Below, in pieces: positions 52,084-63,000 of a stretch of DNA of 64,000 nucleotides. Both the position numbers and the translations under genes were made by a program. The stretch comes from Rhynchopus sp. YZ270_cl-10 (taxonomy: Eukaryota; Euglenozoa; Diplonemea; Diplonemida; Diplonemidae). Position 1 is the first letter of the stretch, and each line of letters starts with the position of its first letter. The notes below the pieces were generated by a model. The model did not search any database and had not been told where the DNA came from. It saw nothing but the letters and a program-made list of their open reading frames with translations. Location of the stretch: positions 992,001-1,056,000 of the forward strand of contig OZ037867.1 in assembly GCA_964035575.1 (NCBI GenBank), given 5' to 3'.

Positions 52084-52674
52084 ATGATGCGCGCAGGAGC
52101 TCTCCGCACTGTGGCCCGCTCGGCCGTTGCACGTACCCAGGTATGTTGGCGAGTTGGTTGTGTCCGTGTGCGTTTCAAAGGAAATAATATGATGACACTG
52201 TTTTATCCTCATGCTTAACCTTTCTGAGTTGTCTTTGCTGACACACATAAAACAACACCTGATGAGTCTTCTGATTTGCCCAAAAATGCGCCGTTTTCAT
52301 GTTCCGCTTCCTTTGCAGCTTCTTTGTGTCCTCCCACAAAAGCAACCCACACACAACCCCACCCCACAACAGGTGCGTAACTCGAGCTCCCTCCAGGTGA
52401 CCGTGTCTGGACTGAACTACGTTGGAACTGGTATGCACCCTGCACCCACCACCACCACAACCACACCCTCCCTCACCACACAGGTCTGTCCGCCATCGCA
52501 CTTGCCGGAGTCGGTGTTGGTATCGGTAACGTGTTCGGAAGCTTCCTTCTGGCCGCGGCCCGCCAGCCCAACCTGATGCGCGCACTTTTCAACTACGCGA
52601 TTCTGGGATTCGCCCTGACTGAGGCGATCGGCCTTTTCGCCCTCATGATTGCCTTCCTTATGCTTTTCGCATGA
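52084..52674 (+). CDS. ATP9: Mitochondrial ATP synthase F0 subunit c, copy 1
   Basis: Exons are 52084-52140, 52373-52430 and 52484-52674, giving 101 residues. The presequence [18 protein letters not shown] is typical of a matrix import signal. The mature part has two hydrophobic helices. The first starts [14 protein letters not shown] with the G-V-G-V-G-I-G glycine zipper, the loop is A-R-Q-P-N-L, and the second helix [13 protein letters not shown] carries the proton-binding Glu. This matches the trypanosomatid nuclear c subunit better than mitochondrially encoded Atp9. Introns are 232 and 53 bp. It forms the c-ring of the F1F0 ATP synthase in the inner membrane. Confidence 0.95.
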
Positions 52675-53112
52675 GCTGTGTGTGTGTGCAGTTCGGTGCT
52701 GCCATTGCTGTTGCAATGGTGCGACTGCGTGATTACGTGAGTAGATGAGGGGGTAGGCCAAAGGCGTTTCAAGCGCGAACTTGACAAACAAAATTTTCTG
52801 GCCATGGGGTTTAATGGGATGACGAGAACGGTACAGGAGGAAGCACTCCTAGTGGGTCGTGCTGGCCTGTGTGTGTCGCAGCCAGTGGGAATATGTAGGG
52901 AGGCAGGGTAGGGCAAGGGAAGGATGTGCACTAGGGGATATAGTGCACCACGGAGGGAGAAAACAGGGAAGCCGTCTGAGGGAAGAGTGAAGAAAAGGAC
53001 CCCCACCCCCCAACCGTTTCTCGTGAAAAATGTTTTTTTTTTGGCAGAATTGGGACAAAGCCACACCCATTACCAGCAACCACACACACACACCTCCTTT
53101 AACTTTATCAAA
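52675..53112. other. Spacer between the two ATP9 genes
   Basis: Only the last approximately 40 bp (CACACACACACCTCCTTTAAC...) repeat the upstream sequence of copy 1. No gene is seen. Confidence 0.6.
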
Positions 53113-53959
53113 ATGATGCGCGCAGGAGCTCTCCGCACTGTGGCCCGCTCGGCCGTTGCACGTACCCAGGTATGTTCGTGAGTTGGTTTTGCCGCCTGAT
53201 TAGCGCCTCAGGGATTGTGCTCTGTTACAGCATCTCCCACACTGGGGCCCAACCGGACCCTGCATCACGCAGACTTAATGAACCTGCGTCTTCAATGATC
53301 AGCGTTCATCTGACTGATGAGAGGAAGTGGGAGTAGGCTAGGTCAGATGTCGTGGATATGGGACTGTCTCATGGTTGGGGTCGTACACGGTCATGTACCA
53401 AGGTACACGGTGACGAGAGCGTTTTGTGTTTCGAGTCAATATTTGTCCGTGTGCGTTTCTTGAAGGAAATAATATGATGACACTGTTTTATCCTCATGCT
53501 TAACCTTTCTGAGTTGTCTTTGCTGACACACATAAAACAACACCTGATGAGTCTTCTGATTTTCCCAGAAATGCGCCGTTTTCATGTTCCGCTTCCTTCG
53601 CAGCTTCTTTGTGTCTCCCACAAAAGCAACCCACACACAACCCCACCCCACAACAGGTGCGTAACTCGAGCTCCCTCCAGGTGACCGTGTCTGGACTGAA
53701 CTACGTTGGAACTGGTATGCACCCTGCCACACCACCACCACACAACCACACCCTCCCTCACCTCACAGGTCTGTCCGCCATCGCACTTGCCGGAGTCGGT
53801 GTTGGTATCGGTAACGTGTTCGGAAGCTTCCTTCTGGCCGCGGCCCGCCAGCCCAACCTGATGCGCGCACTTTTCAACTACGCGATTCTGGGATTCGCCC
53901 TGACTGAGGCGATCGGCCTTTTCGCCCTCATGATTGCCTTCCTTATGCTTTTCGCATGA
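53113..53959 (+). CDS. ATP9: Mitochondrial ATP synthase F0 subunit c, copy 2
   Basis: Exons are 53113-53169, 53657-53714 and 53769-53959. By eye the coding exons are the same as in copy 1, so the protein is identical. Intron 1 is 487 bp instead of 232. The extra approximately 255 bp (about 53188-53444) contain a family A repeat at 53371-53440; the rest of the intron matches copy 1 with a few changes (for example CCCAGAAATG for CCCAAAAATG). Exons more alike than introns suggest selection or gene conversion. Confidence 0.95.
53371..53440 (+). repeat. Family A repeat inside ATP9 copy 2 intron 1
   Basis: ATGGTTGGGGTCGTACACGG, then CCAAGGTACACGGTGACGAG and TTTTGTGTTTCGAGTCAA. It is absent from the same intron of copy 1. 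Confidence 0.75.
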
Positions 53960-54375
53960 GCTGTGTGTGTGGTGGCAACTTTCTTTTCCTTTTTTTCCTT
54001 TTTTCCTTTTTCCTTTTTTATGTTTGACTTTTCTTTTACGGGACTTCTTTTTATTGTGAAAGAACACTACTGCCGTGGAGGGTGGGGGGCTGGGCTCTAA
54101 TGTAGCTTACCAGCCTTGGAGGGGGAGAGACCTTGCAGACGACGTGACGCTGTGTGGCAGGGTAGGGGGACAGCAGACCACAACCACTCAAAACTAAAAA
54201 TAAAATGAGGTGGGTTCTGGGGACTAAAGAGCGGGTTAGGTATTGTGGGAAGTGAATCGGAAAAGAGTGCCCCCCCCACACCTATTTGTCCTCAGTCTTG
54301 CTGCGCACCTTCACACACCACACACCAATGCAGGAACTTCCAAGTTTTAATCTACTTTTTTGAACCCAAACAACA
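53960..54375. other. Intergenic region upstream of the P450-LOX gene
   Basis: No gene is seen. From about 54310 (CACACCACACACCAATGCAG|GAAC) the sequence is shared with the second copy at about 59947. The AATGCAG just there could be a leader splice acceptor. Confidence 0.5.
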
Positions 54376-57300
54376 ATGCAGACCGCAACGCTTGCCGTTC
54401 TCTTGGGAACGGTGCTCTGCGTGGAGGCACAGCACCGCCGCCGTCCTCACAAGCCCGACTTTGACAACAGTGCCTTCGCACAGGACTTCGGATGTGTGTT
54501 TGCGTGCGCAAAGGCGCTTGGTGAGGGCCAGGTGGAGTGCATGAAGTGCATCGACAAGTACGCAGGGGAGATTGTGCAGGTGCCCGTCTCCTACGCAAAG
54601 GACATGCTTGCCTTCAAGCTGAACCCGTCGCAGGACTACACCCAGGGCTGGTGTGGGAAGAAGGCGCTGCACCCTGAGGAGGGTGTTGACGTGAGTGTGT
54701 ACCCCAGCGGGTGGATGCCGGTGGTCGACGCTGCGGGCAACGTGACCTCGTACACCGGATGTGAGACGACAACAGACTTCCCCGGAATCGACACGATCTC
54801 GCACCAGAGCCACGCGTTTGTGAAGGAGGCGCTGAAGGACATCCCGCGCAAGCAGAACGACGGGGAGGTGTGGCGTGGAAACGAGCTTGGGTTCATTGTG
54901 TCGAGCGGGATCTTCTGGGACAAGGTGAGCCCGCGTGCCCTCCTCCTCGGGTCGAACGTGAACCAGCACAAGGTGGTGCGTCCGATCCTTGACGAGGTGT
55001 TCGGAACGTGCGACGCTGCCTGTGAGGCTGCGATGTCTGCGTCTGCAGCAGAGTTCCTCTCTGGCAGGGAGCTGCTGGACGTGCAGACGGACATCAAGCG
55101 TTGGGTGTTTGAGGAGCTCTTCAAGCTTGCCTACCCTGGTGAGGTGAACCCGATCCCGTCGGCCGACTTTGTTGCCCTGCAGTCTGGGTTCCTTGGTCTG
55201 CAGCCGTTTGTGCAGCTGGTGCCACCCTTCGTGGGGGAGCTGATGGCGGAGGAGGTGTTGGAGAAGCTGTCTGCGGTGCACGACCTCCTCCGCATGTACA
55301 CTGAGAAGCACTACGGTGCACGTGTTGCGGACGGCGACTGCTCGCCCACAGAGGGCGGCTGCCTGGAACAGCTGACGGCGGCCTTCCTCGACACCTTCAT
55401 CTCTGCAGGTGGTCTGTCTGTGCCGAGCGGTATCTCGACAGCACTGTGGGTGATGTACGGAGACGTTGCGTCGCACGGGGACATGTTCCCGACGAACTAC
55501 ACCATTGACAACAACGACGTGCTGCCGCTGTACTACGAGTCGATGCGTTTCTTTGCACCTGTTGTGGGTTTCCCGTGGTGGGACCCTGCCCCGGAGCGTG
55601 CGACAGACGACTTCGGAAGCCAGTTTGACGGTGGCCACCGCACAGTGCTGAACCTTGCCTTTGCGAACCGTGACCCGAATGTGTGGGGAGGAGACGCACA
55701 CAAGTTCCGTGTGCGTCCGGCAGCGGAGTACTACGAGCACTTCATCGGGTTTGCGGAGACGGCTGTGGACGAGACTGTGGCCAACGGGACGATGAACAGG
55801 GCGTGCCCAGGTAAGACGACGGCGATTGCGCTGGGACAGGCCTTCCTGCAGAACTTCAACCAGAGCGAGTGGGCAAACACAGGCAACTCGTCGAGCGAGT
55901 TCACCCTCGTTGTGCCGTTCATCGACAACTTCATTCTGGCCAAGGGTGACGCTGGCGCGAACCTGACGGACGCACCTGCTGGCCCGCTGGACAACCTGCC
56001 GTCGCTGTCGGACCTGCCCTTCGGCTTTGGCGACTACTTCCAGGAGCTCATTGCTGGCCTTGGCGACCCGAACTTCCCGCAGAACATTGTTGACGAGTTC
56101 CGCTTCGACCTGTACACACGTGGACTGGTGAAGCAGAGCTCTGACGGCATGGTGGGTGCACCCGTGCTCTCTGCACAGCACGTGATCCCGCCCAGCCACC
56201 ACGGTGAGGTGCCCTCCACAACTGTCGGTGTTGCGACACACGTGATTGTGCCGAAGGAGGACGAGTCGTGGCCACAGACCTCTGAGGAGGCTGCACAGCA
56301 GGCAAAGGTGTACGCTGCCGTCCTCCCCTTCCCGTACCACGCAGACATGTGCGGTGTGTGGAACGAGGGTGAAGACCCCGAGACAATTATCAAGGAGATG
56401 ATGATCGACACTCTGAACCCCGACCGTGTGCTGGTGCCGTGGGGTGAGGAGAGGCACACGGACGCAGGGTTTGCGAGCCTGGTGTTTGAGGGTGTTGGGC
56501 AGGGTCGTGTGGAGCGTGTGAAGCAGGACGACCTCCTCGCAAAGGGTGCGAAGTACGCAGTGTACCTGAACTTCGCTGCGGATCTTGAGGTGAAGCCTGG
56601 TTTCGCAAAGTACGGAGCAGACGCGTACTTCAACAAGGACAAGCAGGTGACACACATTGTGCGTGCGGGACGTGTCTACTACCCCTCGGAGCCTGGTTGG
56701 GCATCCTTCACCAGCGCAAACATGAGCCGCTACGAGTGCCGTGAGCTCCACGGCCGCAACCGCTGCTGGGTGGACCCGAGAACCGAGGAGAGGACCTGCA
56801 TCTGTGATGTGCCTGCACGCATTGGGTTCAAGTCAGCGAAGATGGCCTTCCTTGGAACACTGAGCGCTGTGCTGTCTGTTGTGGACCACCTGTTCGAGCT
56901 CCACCTGACTGTTGCGAACTCGATTGTGACTGCCAACGTGGAGGAGCTGCCTGTGGACCACGCGATGCGCAGACTGATGCAGCCCTTCGGCTTCCGCACT
57001 GGACAGATCAACTGGGCAGCAGCCTTCTCCCTTGTGAACGAGTTTGGTCTTCTCCACCGTTCCACGGCACTGTCGAAGGACGGTCTGCGTGAGCTCCTCC
57101 TCCTGGCGCAGTCCACGAAGCGTGGTGAGACGTTCAAGCCGACCCCACAGCGCTTCGCCGCACAGAACATCGATCCCGAGGACGCGACCCTGCCGCTGCA
57201 CGAGGACGGAGGTGACTTCTACTCTGTGATCAAGACGTACATCCACAGCTACATGTCGGCACACTGGGACTACGCAAGCAACGCGTGCAACGCAGACGTG

Positions 57301-57753
57301 CACATGAAGAACTGGGTTGCTCGCATCAACCTCGTGAGCGTCGGACACAACCTCCCTCTCGTCTTTGAGGACCTGACCTGCGAGTTTGTTGAGGAGCTCC
57401 TCACCACCGTTGTGTACGGAGTCACTGCCGGCCACACCCACGTTGGTGCGCTTGGTGCTGAGTTTGAGGACCCGTGCCACATGCCCTGGGCGTGGCGTGA
57501 GGGTGAGACGTGCGGAACCCCGAGAACCGGCTACACCCAGATGCTGGTCCTTGCCTCCACGAGCTACAACCAGCCGAAGCTCGTTGACGACTACACCCAC
57601 ATCTACCCTGATGAGGCAGACAAGCAGCTCTGGAGGGACTTCCAGACGAACCTGGAGGCCTTTGGTGCTCGTGTGGACGCAAGGAACGCTCTGAGGACAA
57701 GACAGTTCAAGAGCTTCGACATTAAGAACATTGAGATCTCTGTGGGTATCTGA
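54376..57753 (+). CDS. Secreted fusion of a CYP74-like cytochrome P450 and a lipoxygenase, copy 1
   Basis: The product is 1125 residues, one exon. A signal peptide (M-Q-T-A-T-L-A-V-L-L-G-T-V-L-C-V-E-A) starts it. Residues about 30-500 follow the CYP74 plan (allene oxide synthase/hydroperoxide lyase): F-I-S-A-G-G-L in the I-helix region, Y-Y-E388-S-M-R391-F-F-A-P-V as ExxR, A-N-R-D-P, and the haem loop M-N-R-A-C477-P-G-K. Residues about 640-1125 are a lipoxygenase: H838-L-F-E-L-H843, H1020 in V-T-A-G-H-T-H, and the obligatory C-terminal Ile (I-E-I-S-V-G-I1125) as iron ligands. The usual Asn four residues after the third His is Gly1024. A lipoxygenase makes fatty-acid hydroperoxides and CYP74 enzymes rearrange or cleave them, so one chain could make oxylipins. 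Confidence 0.85.
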   Translation: MQTATLAVLLGTVLCVEAQHRRRPHKPDFDNSAFAQDFGCVFACAKALGEGQVECMKCIDKYAGEIVQVPVSYAKDMLAFKLNPSQDYTQGWCGKKALHPEEGVDVSVYPSGWMPVVDAAGNVTSYTGCETTTDFPGIDTISHQSHAFVKEALKDIPRKQNDGEVWRGNELGFIVSSGIFWDKVSPRALLLGSNVNQHKVVRPILDEVFGTCDAACEAAMSASAAEFLSGRELLDVQTDIKRWVFEELFKLAYPGEVNPIPSADFVALQSGFLGLQPFVQLVPPFVGELMAEEVLEKLSAVHDLLRMYTEKHYGARVADGDCSPTEGGCLEQLTAAFLDTFISAGGLSVPSGISTALWVMYGDVASHGDMFPTNYTIDNNDVLPLYYESMRFFAPVVGFPWWDPAPERATDDFGSQFDGGHRTVLNLAFANRDPNVWGGDAHKFRVRPAAEYYEHFIGFAETAVDETVANGTMNRACPGKTTAIALGQAFLQNFNQSEWANTGNSSSEFTLVVPFIDNFILAKGDAGANLTDAPAGPLDNLPSLSDLPFGFGDYFQELIAGLGDPNFPQNIVDEFRFDLYTRGLVKQSSDGMVGAPVLSAQHVIPPSHHGEVPSTTVGVATHVIVPKEDESWPQTSEEAAQQAKVYAAVLPFPYHADMCGVWNEGEDPETIIKEMMIDTLNPDRVLVPWGEERHTDAGFASLVFEGVGQGRVERVKQDDLLAKGAKYAVYLNFAADLEVKPGFAKYGADAYFNKDKQVTHIVRAGRVYYPSEPGWASFTSANMSRYECRELHGRNRCWVDPRTEERTCICDVPARIGFKSAKMAFLGTLSAVLSVVDHLFELHLTVANSIVTANVEELPVDHAMRRLMQPFGFRTGQINWAAAFSLVNEFGLLHRSTALSKDGLRELLLLAQSTKRGETFKPTPQRFAAQNIDPEDATLPLHEDGGDFYSVIKTYIHSYMSAHWDYASNACNADVHMKNWVARINLVSVGHNLPLVFEDLTCEFVEELLTTVVYGVTAGHTHVGALGAEFEDPCHMPWAWREGETCGTPRTGYTQMLVLASTSYNQPKLVDDYTHIYPDEADKQLWRDFQTNLEAFGARVDARNALRTRQFKSFDIKNIEISVGI

Positions 57754-60010
57754 TTCTCTTTTTGAAAAGCCTTTTTGAGGTGGTGCTTTTTGCACCTTTT
57801 TTTGTGTTTTCACTTTTATTCCATTTTTTGCAGATACAGAGCTTTTGTCGTGATGGACACCTGTGGCTAGCTCAGGATGTCGAGGAAACGACTTGTTACT
57901 TTCAACCTCAGATCGGGTGCACGTGTTAACGTGTTGCCTGAAGTCTGCTCTCTCTCTTTTTTTATCAATTTTTTGCTATGTTTTTGTTATGAAATTCTTT
58001 CTTTTTATCCATCATTTTTCTTTTTATGTTCCTTTTTTGGAAGAGTCTCATTGCATGAGACTCATTTCCAAGCCTTCCTCCCTTCGTGTCTCTTTTCGTT
58101 TGTTCTCTCTTTTTCGCGTCATAAACTGCCCCGATATTCTATTTCCCTCTCTCTGCCACAATGCAAGTTGCGGGCTGGGAGAAAAGACAGGAACTGTTAT
58201 CGGGCAGGACTCGAACAACCTGAAGTCCACATGGCAACACAGCACACATGCAAGACAGCATGGATGTACCTTTTATCCTTTATACAAGACATTGATGTGT
58301 GCTGCGTCAGGTGTTTGATGACTTGATTTGTGTTCTTTTTTCTTTTTTCAATTTTCATTTTTTGAAGAACTTTTGGAATTATTGGAATAGTGTAGTTGCA
58401 ATCCTGCAATCTCTGCTTTCCGTTTTCTTTCTCTCTTTTCTTATTTTGAATGTGCCGTCACCACAAAAACAATGCAGCAAACACTGTTGTTTTGTTCTTC
58501 AACTTCAACACTCACAAATATATGCATGTTGTCGACCAACCATGTGAAAAAGAGTGTTCAAGGTTTCGGACGCATTCGTGAACGTACTAGAAACTTGCTG
58601 ACTGACTTGTGGCACGCCCGAGAAGGCTTGGTTGTTCAAGACAACTCTGCCTCACGGAGCAAGAAACAACACCTCAGAAAGGAAACATGGGTCCCAATTT
58701 GACGGTTGCAGAAAACAGTGGCGACGTGGATGTGTGTGCCCGAGAGACCATTCATCCATTCTTGTGCAGTCGACGTCTTCGTTCATGAGACAGCTGCGCT
58801 TGGCTTCTGTTTGAGAAACAAGAGTGCAGACCGTGTTTTGGGCATTTCCCTTTCTGTTCTTGTTGTTGCAGATTTGATTTCTTTTCCCACAACCCCATGA
58901 AACAAGTTCTAGTTCAAATGTCGATCTCCCCTCTTTCTCCCTCCTCTCTCCACTCCCTCCATCCTGCCACGCAACCCACGAGAGACAAACTACTTTATGT
59001 CATATCAAGTTCTCTTCTGCGGGTGTTTACTCCCATTTGTAGTCCAGAAAAACTTTGCACATCCGATTATTGTTTTTCCATTTTTTTCGCATATCCCCCT
59101 TTTTTTTTGGACTACAAAGCTTCACCATTTTTGAGGTAATGTTTGTGTTGCGTATGTGGGAATGAAACCCAGGTACGACACATTCTTACCACACAGGTGC
59201 AGATCACAAAGAGCACTGTGTGGTTCCTCTTTGCCTTTCCCCCTTTTTACCCCCTTTTTTTGTTCGCATGAAGCGTGCTGTGTCTGTCGTTGCAGATCGG
59301 ACACATCGATTCTTAAAGGGTTTCGTCGCTTCGCTGTTCCTATTTTTTTGTTGAACTGTTTTTTTTCCATTTCAGGTTGAGTACGAGAGGAGTAGGTTCA
59401 TCTTGTAAACTCTTCCCCTTTTTTTTTGCGTCCCTGTTACTTGAAAGGTGCAAGGAGGGGGTTTCGGCTTCACGTCCCCCCTCATATAGTATCAACACAA
59501 AATGTCGGACCTCTCCCCATTTTCTTTAGTCTGCAATGCAGTAGTCTTTTGCATGCAACTTATGTGCATCCATTTCCGATGACGATGGAGAATCAGTTGA
59601 GAGGATGCAGTCCCTGAGAAGCTCTGCCACGACACAGAGGTTGTGTGGTGCCAATGCCTTGGTTCTCCAGAACGTTTTACTGTGGGTTCAGAACTACTGG
59701 CGAGTACACAGTGATGTTTGGAGAGGTGTCACAGACACTTCACTTTCTTCACAACACCCTCACTCGTTAGCTTTGAAGACTTACCTACAACTTGCGTTCG
59801 CGAGGTTGCCCAATACAATACAGAGTGTTCAGTCAGGGTTACACTAACGGGAGTGAAGTGTGCACAGACCATTGCTGCACTTACTGTAATTATGCCCTTT
59901 GATTCGCTTCCTTCGTTTGCGGAGAGTGCACACCCAAGTATCAACTACACACCACACACCAATGCAGGAACTTCCAAGTTTTAATCTACATCTTTTGAAC
60001 CCAAACAACA
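57754..60010. other. Spacer between the P450-LOX copies
   Basis: Positions 57754-58326 equal 63428-64000 as far as I can see. 58327-59945 is unique in this window, T-rich, with a family B-like element at 59372-59410. The overlapping frames of about 150 residues after the stop are compositionally biased and unsupported. Confidence 0.6.
59372..59410 (+). repeat. Family B-like element
   Basis: TCAGGTTGAGTACGAGAGG, then AGTAGGTTCATCTTGTAAAC, followed by a C/T run. Confidence 0.5.
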
Positions 60011-63000
60011 ATGCAGACCGCAACGCTTGCCGTTCTCTTGGGAACGGTGCTCTCTGTGGAGGCACACATCTCAGGTGGACACCGCCACCACCACCGTGGG
60101 CAGCCCCACCACCGCCGTCCCCACAAGCCCGACTTTGACAACAGTGCCTTCGCACAGGACTTCGGATGTGTGTTTGCGTGCGCAAAGGCGCTTGGTGAGG
60201 GCCAGGTGGAGTGCATGAAGTGCATCGACAAGTACGCAGGGGAGATTGTGCAGGTGCCCGTCTCCTACGCAAAGGACATGCTTGCCTTCAAGCTGAACCC
60301 GTCGCAGGACTACACCCAGGGCTGGTGTGGGAAGAAGGCGCTGCACCCTGAGGAGGGTGTTGACGTGAGTGTGTACCCCAGCGGGTGGATGCCGGTGGTC
60401 GACGCTGCGGGCAACGTGACCTCGTACACCGGATGTGAGACGACAACAGACTTCCCCGGAATCGACACGATCTCGCACCAGAGCCACGCGTTTGTGAAGG
60501 AGGCGCTGAAGGACATCCCGCGCAAGCAGAACGACGGGGAGGTGTGGCGTGGAAACGAGCTTGGGTTCATTGTGTCGAGCGGGATCTTCTGGGACAAGGT
60601 GAGCCCGCGTGCCCTCCTCCTCGGGTCGAACGTGAACCAGCACAAGGTGGTGCGTCCGATCCTTGACGAGGTGTTCGGAACGTGCGACGCTGCCTGTGAG
60701 GCTGCGATGTCTGCGTCTGCAGCAGAGTTCCTCTCTGGCAGGGAGCTGCTGGACGTGCAGACGGACATCAAGCGTTGGGTGTTTGAGGAGCTCTTCAAGC
60801 TTGCCTACCCTGGTGAGGTGAACCCGATCCCGTCGGCCGACTTTGTTGCCCTGCAGTCTGGGTTCCTTGGTCTGCAGCCGTTTGTGCAGCTGGTGCCACC
60901 CTTCGTGGGGGAGCTGATGGCGGAGGAGGTGTTGGAGAAGCTGTCTGCGGTGCACGACCTCCTCCGCATGTACACTGAGAAGCACTACGGTGCACGTGTT
61001 GCGGACGGCGACTGCTCGCCCACAGAGGGCGGCTGCCTGGAACAGCTGACGGCGGCCTTCCTCGACACCTTCATCTCTGCAGGTGGTCTGTCTGTGCCGA
61101 GCGGTATCTCGACAGCACTGTGGGTGATGTACGGAGACGTTGCGTCGCACGGGGACATGTTCCCGACGAACTACACCATTGACAACAACGACGTGCTGCC
61201 GCTGTACTACGAGTCGATGCGTTTCTTTGCACCTGTTGTGGGTTTCCCGTGGTGGGACCCTGCCCCGGAGCGTGCGACAGACGACTTCGGAAGCCAGTTT
61301 GACGGTGGCCACCGCACAGTGCTGAACCTTGCCTTTGCGAACCGTGACCCGAATGTGTGGGGAGGAGACGCACACAAGTTCCGTGTGCGTCCGGCAGCGG
61401 AGTACTACGAGCACTTCATCGGGTTTGCGGAGACGGCTGTGGACGAGACTGTGGCCAACGGGACGATGAACAGGGCGTGCCCAGGTAAGACGACGGCGAT
61501 TGCGCTGGGACAGGCCTTCCTGCAGAACTTCAACCAGAGCGAGTGGGCAAACACAGGCAACTCGTCGAGCGAGTTCACCCTCGTTGTGCCGTTCATCGAC
61601 AACTTCATTCTGGCCAAGGGTGACGCTGGCGCGAACCTGACGGACGCACCTGCTGGCCCGCTGGACAACCTGCCGTCGCTGTCGGACCTGCCCTTCGGCT
61701 TTGGCGACTACTTCCAGGAGCTCATTGCTGGCCTTGGCGACCCGAACTTCCCGCAGAACATTGTTGACGAGTTCCGCTTCGACCTGTACACACGTGGACT
61801 GGTGAAGCAGAGCTCTGACGGCATGGTGGGTGCACCCGTGCTCTCTGCACAGCACGTGATCCCGCCCAGCCACCACGGTGAGGTGCCCTCCACAACTGTC
61901 GGTGTTGCGACACACGTGATTGTGCCGAAGGAGGACGAGTCGTGGCCACAGACCTCTGAGGAGGCTGCACAGCAGGCAAAGGTGTACGCTGCCGTCCTCC
62001 CCTTCCCGTACCACGCAGACATGTGCGGTGTGTGGAACGAGGGTGAAGACCCCGAGACAATTATCAAGGAGATGATGATCGACACTCTGAACCCCGACCG
62101 TGTGCTGGTGCCGTGGGGTGAGGAGAGGCACACGGACGCAGGGTTTGCGAGCCTGGTGTTTGAGGGTGTTGGGCAGGGTCGTGTGGAGCGTGTGAAGCAG
62201 GACGACCTCCTCGCAAAGGGTGCGAAGTACGCAGTGTACCTGAACTTCGCTGCGGATCTTGAGGTGAAGCCTGGTTTCGCAAAGTACGGAGCAGACGCGT
62301 ACTTCAACAAGGACAAGCAGGTGACACACATTGTGCGTGCGGGACGTGTCTACTACCCCTCGGAGCCTGGTTGGGCATCCTTCACCAGCGCAAACATGAG
62401 CCGCTACGAGTGCCGTGAGCTCCACGGCCGCAACCGCTGCTGGGTGGACCCGAGAACCGAGGAGAGGACCTGCATCTGTGATGTGCCTGCACGCATTGGG
62501 TTCAAGTCAGCGAAGATGGCCTTCCTTGGAACACTGAGCGCTGTGCTGTCTGTTGTGGACCACCTGTTCGAGCTCCACCTGACTGTTGCGAACTCGATTG
62601 TGACTGCCAACGTGGAGGAGCTGCCTGTGGACCACGCGATGCGCAGACTGATGCAGCCCTTCGGCTTCCGCACTGGACAGATCAACTGGGCAGCAGCCTT
62701 CTCCCTTGTGAACGAGTTTGGTCTTCTCCACCGTTCCACGGCACTGTCGAAGGACGGTCTGCGTGAGCTCCTCCTCCTGGCGCAGTCCACGAAGCGTGGT
62801 GAGACGTTCAAGCCGACCCCACAGCGCTTCGCCGCACAGAACATCGATCCCGAGGACGCGACCCTGCCGCTGCACGAGGACGGAGGTGACTTCTACTCTG
62901 TGATCAAGACGTACATCCACAGCTACATGTCGGCACACTGGGACTACGCAAGCAACGCGTGCAACGCAGACGTGCACATGAAGAACTGGGTTGCTCGCAT

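Noticed and set aside
54352-56751. 799-codon - strand frame under the P450-LOX gene
   Set aside because: It is composition-driven (third-position G/C bias of the + gene), rich in Arg/His/Val/Leu, with no signal or domain.
58195-58270. TTCGAGTCC on the - strand, possible tRNA T-arm
   Set aside because: The stem flanking TTCGAGT does not pair, and no acceptor stem or D-arm could be fitted. It is also present in the second copy of the flank, as expected from the duplication.
57863-58326. Two overlapping frames of about 150 codons after the P450-LOX stop, also at 63537-64000
   Set aside because: They are T-rich and Phe/Ser/Leu-rich with no motif. Both are open only because the flank was duplicated unchanged.
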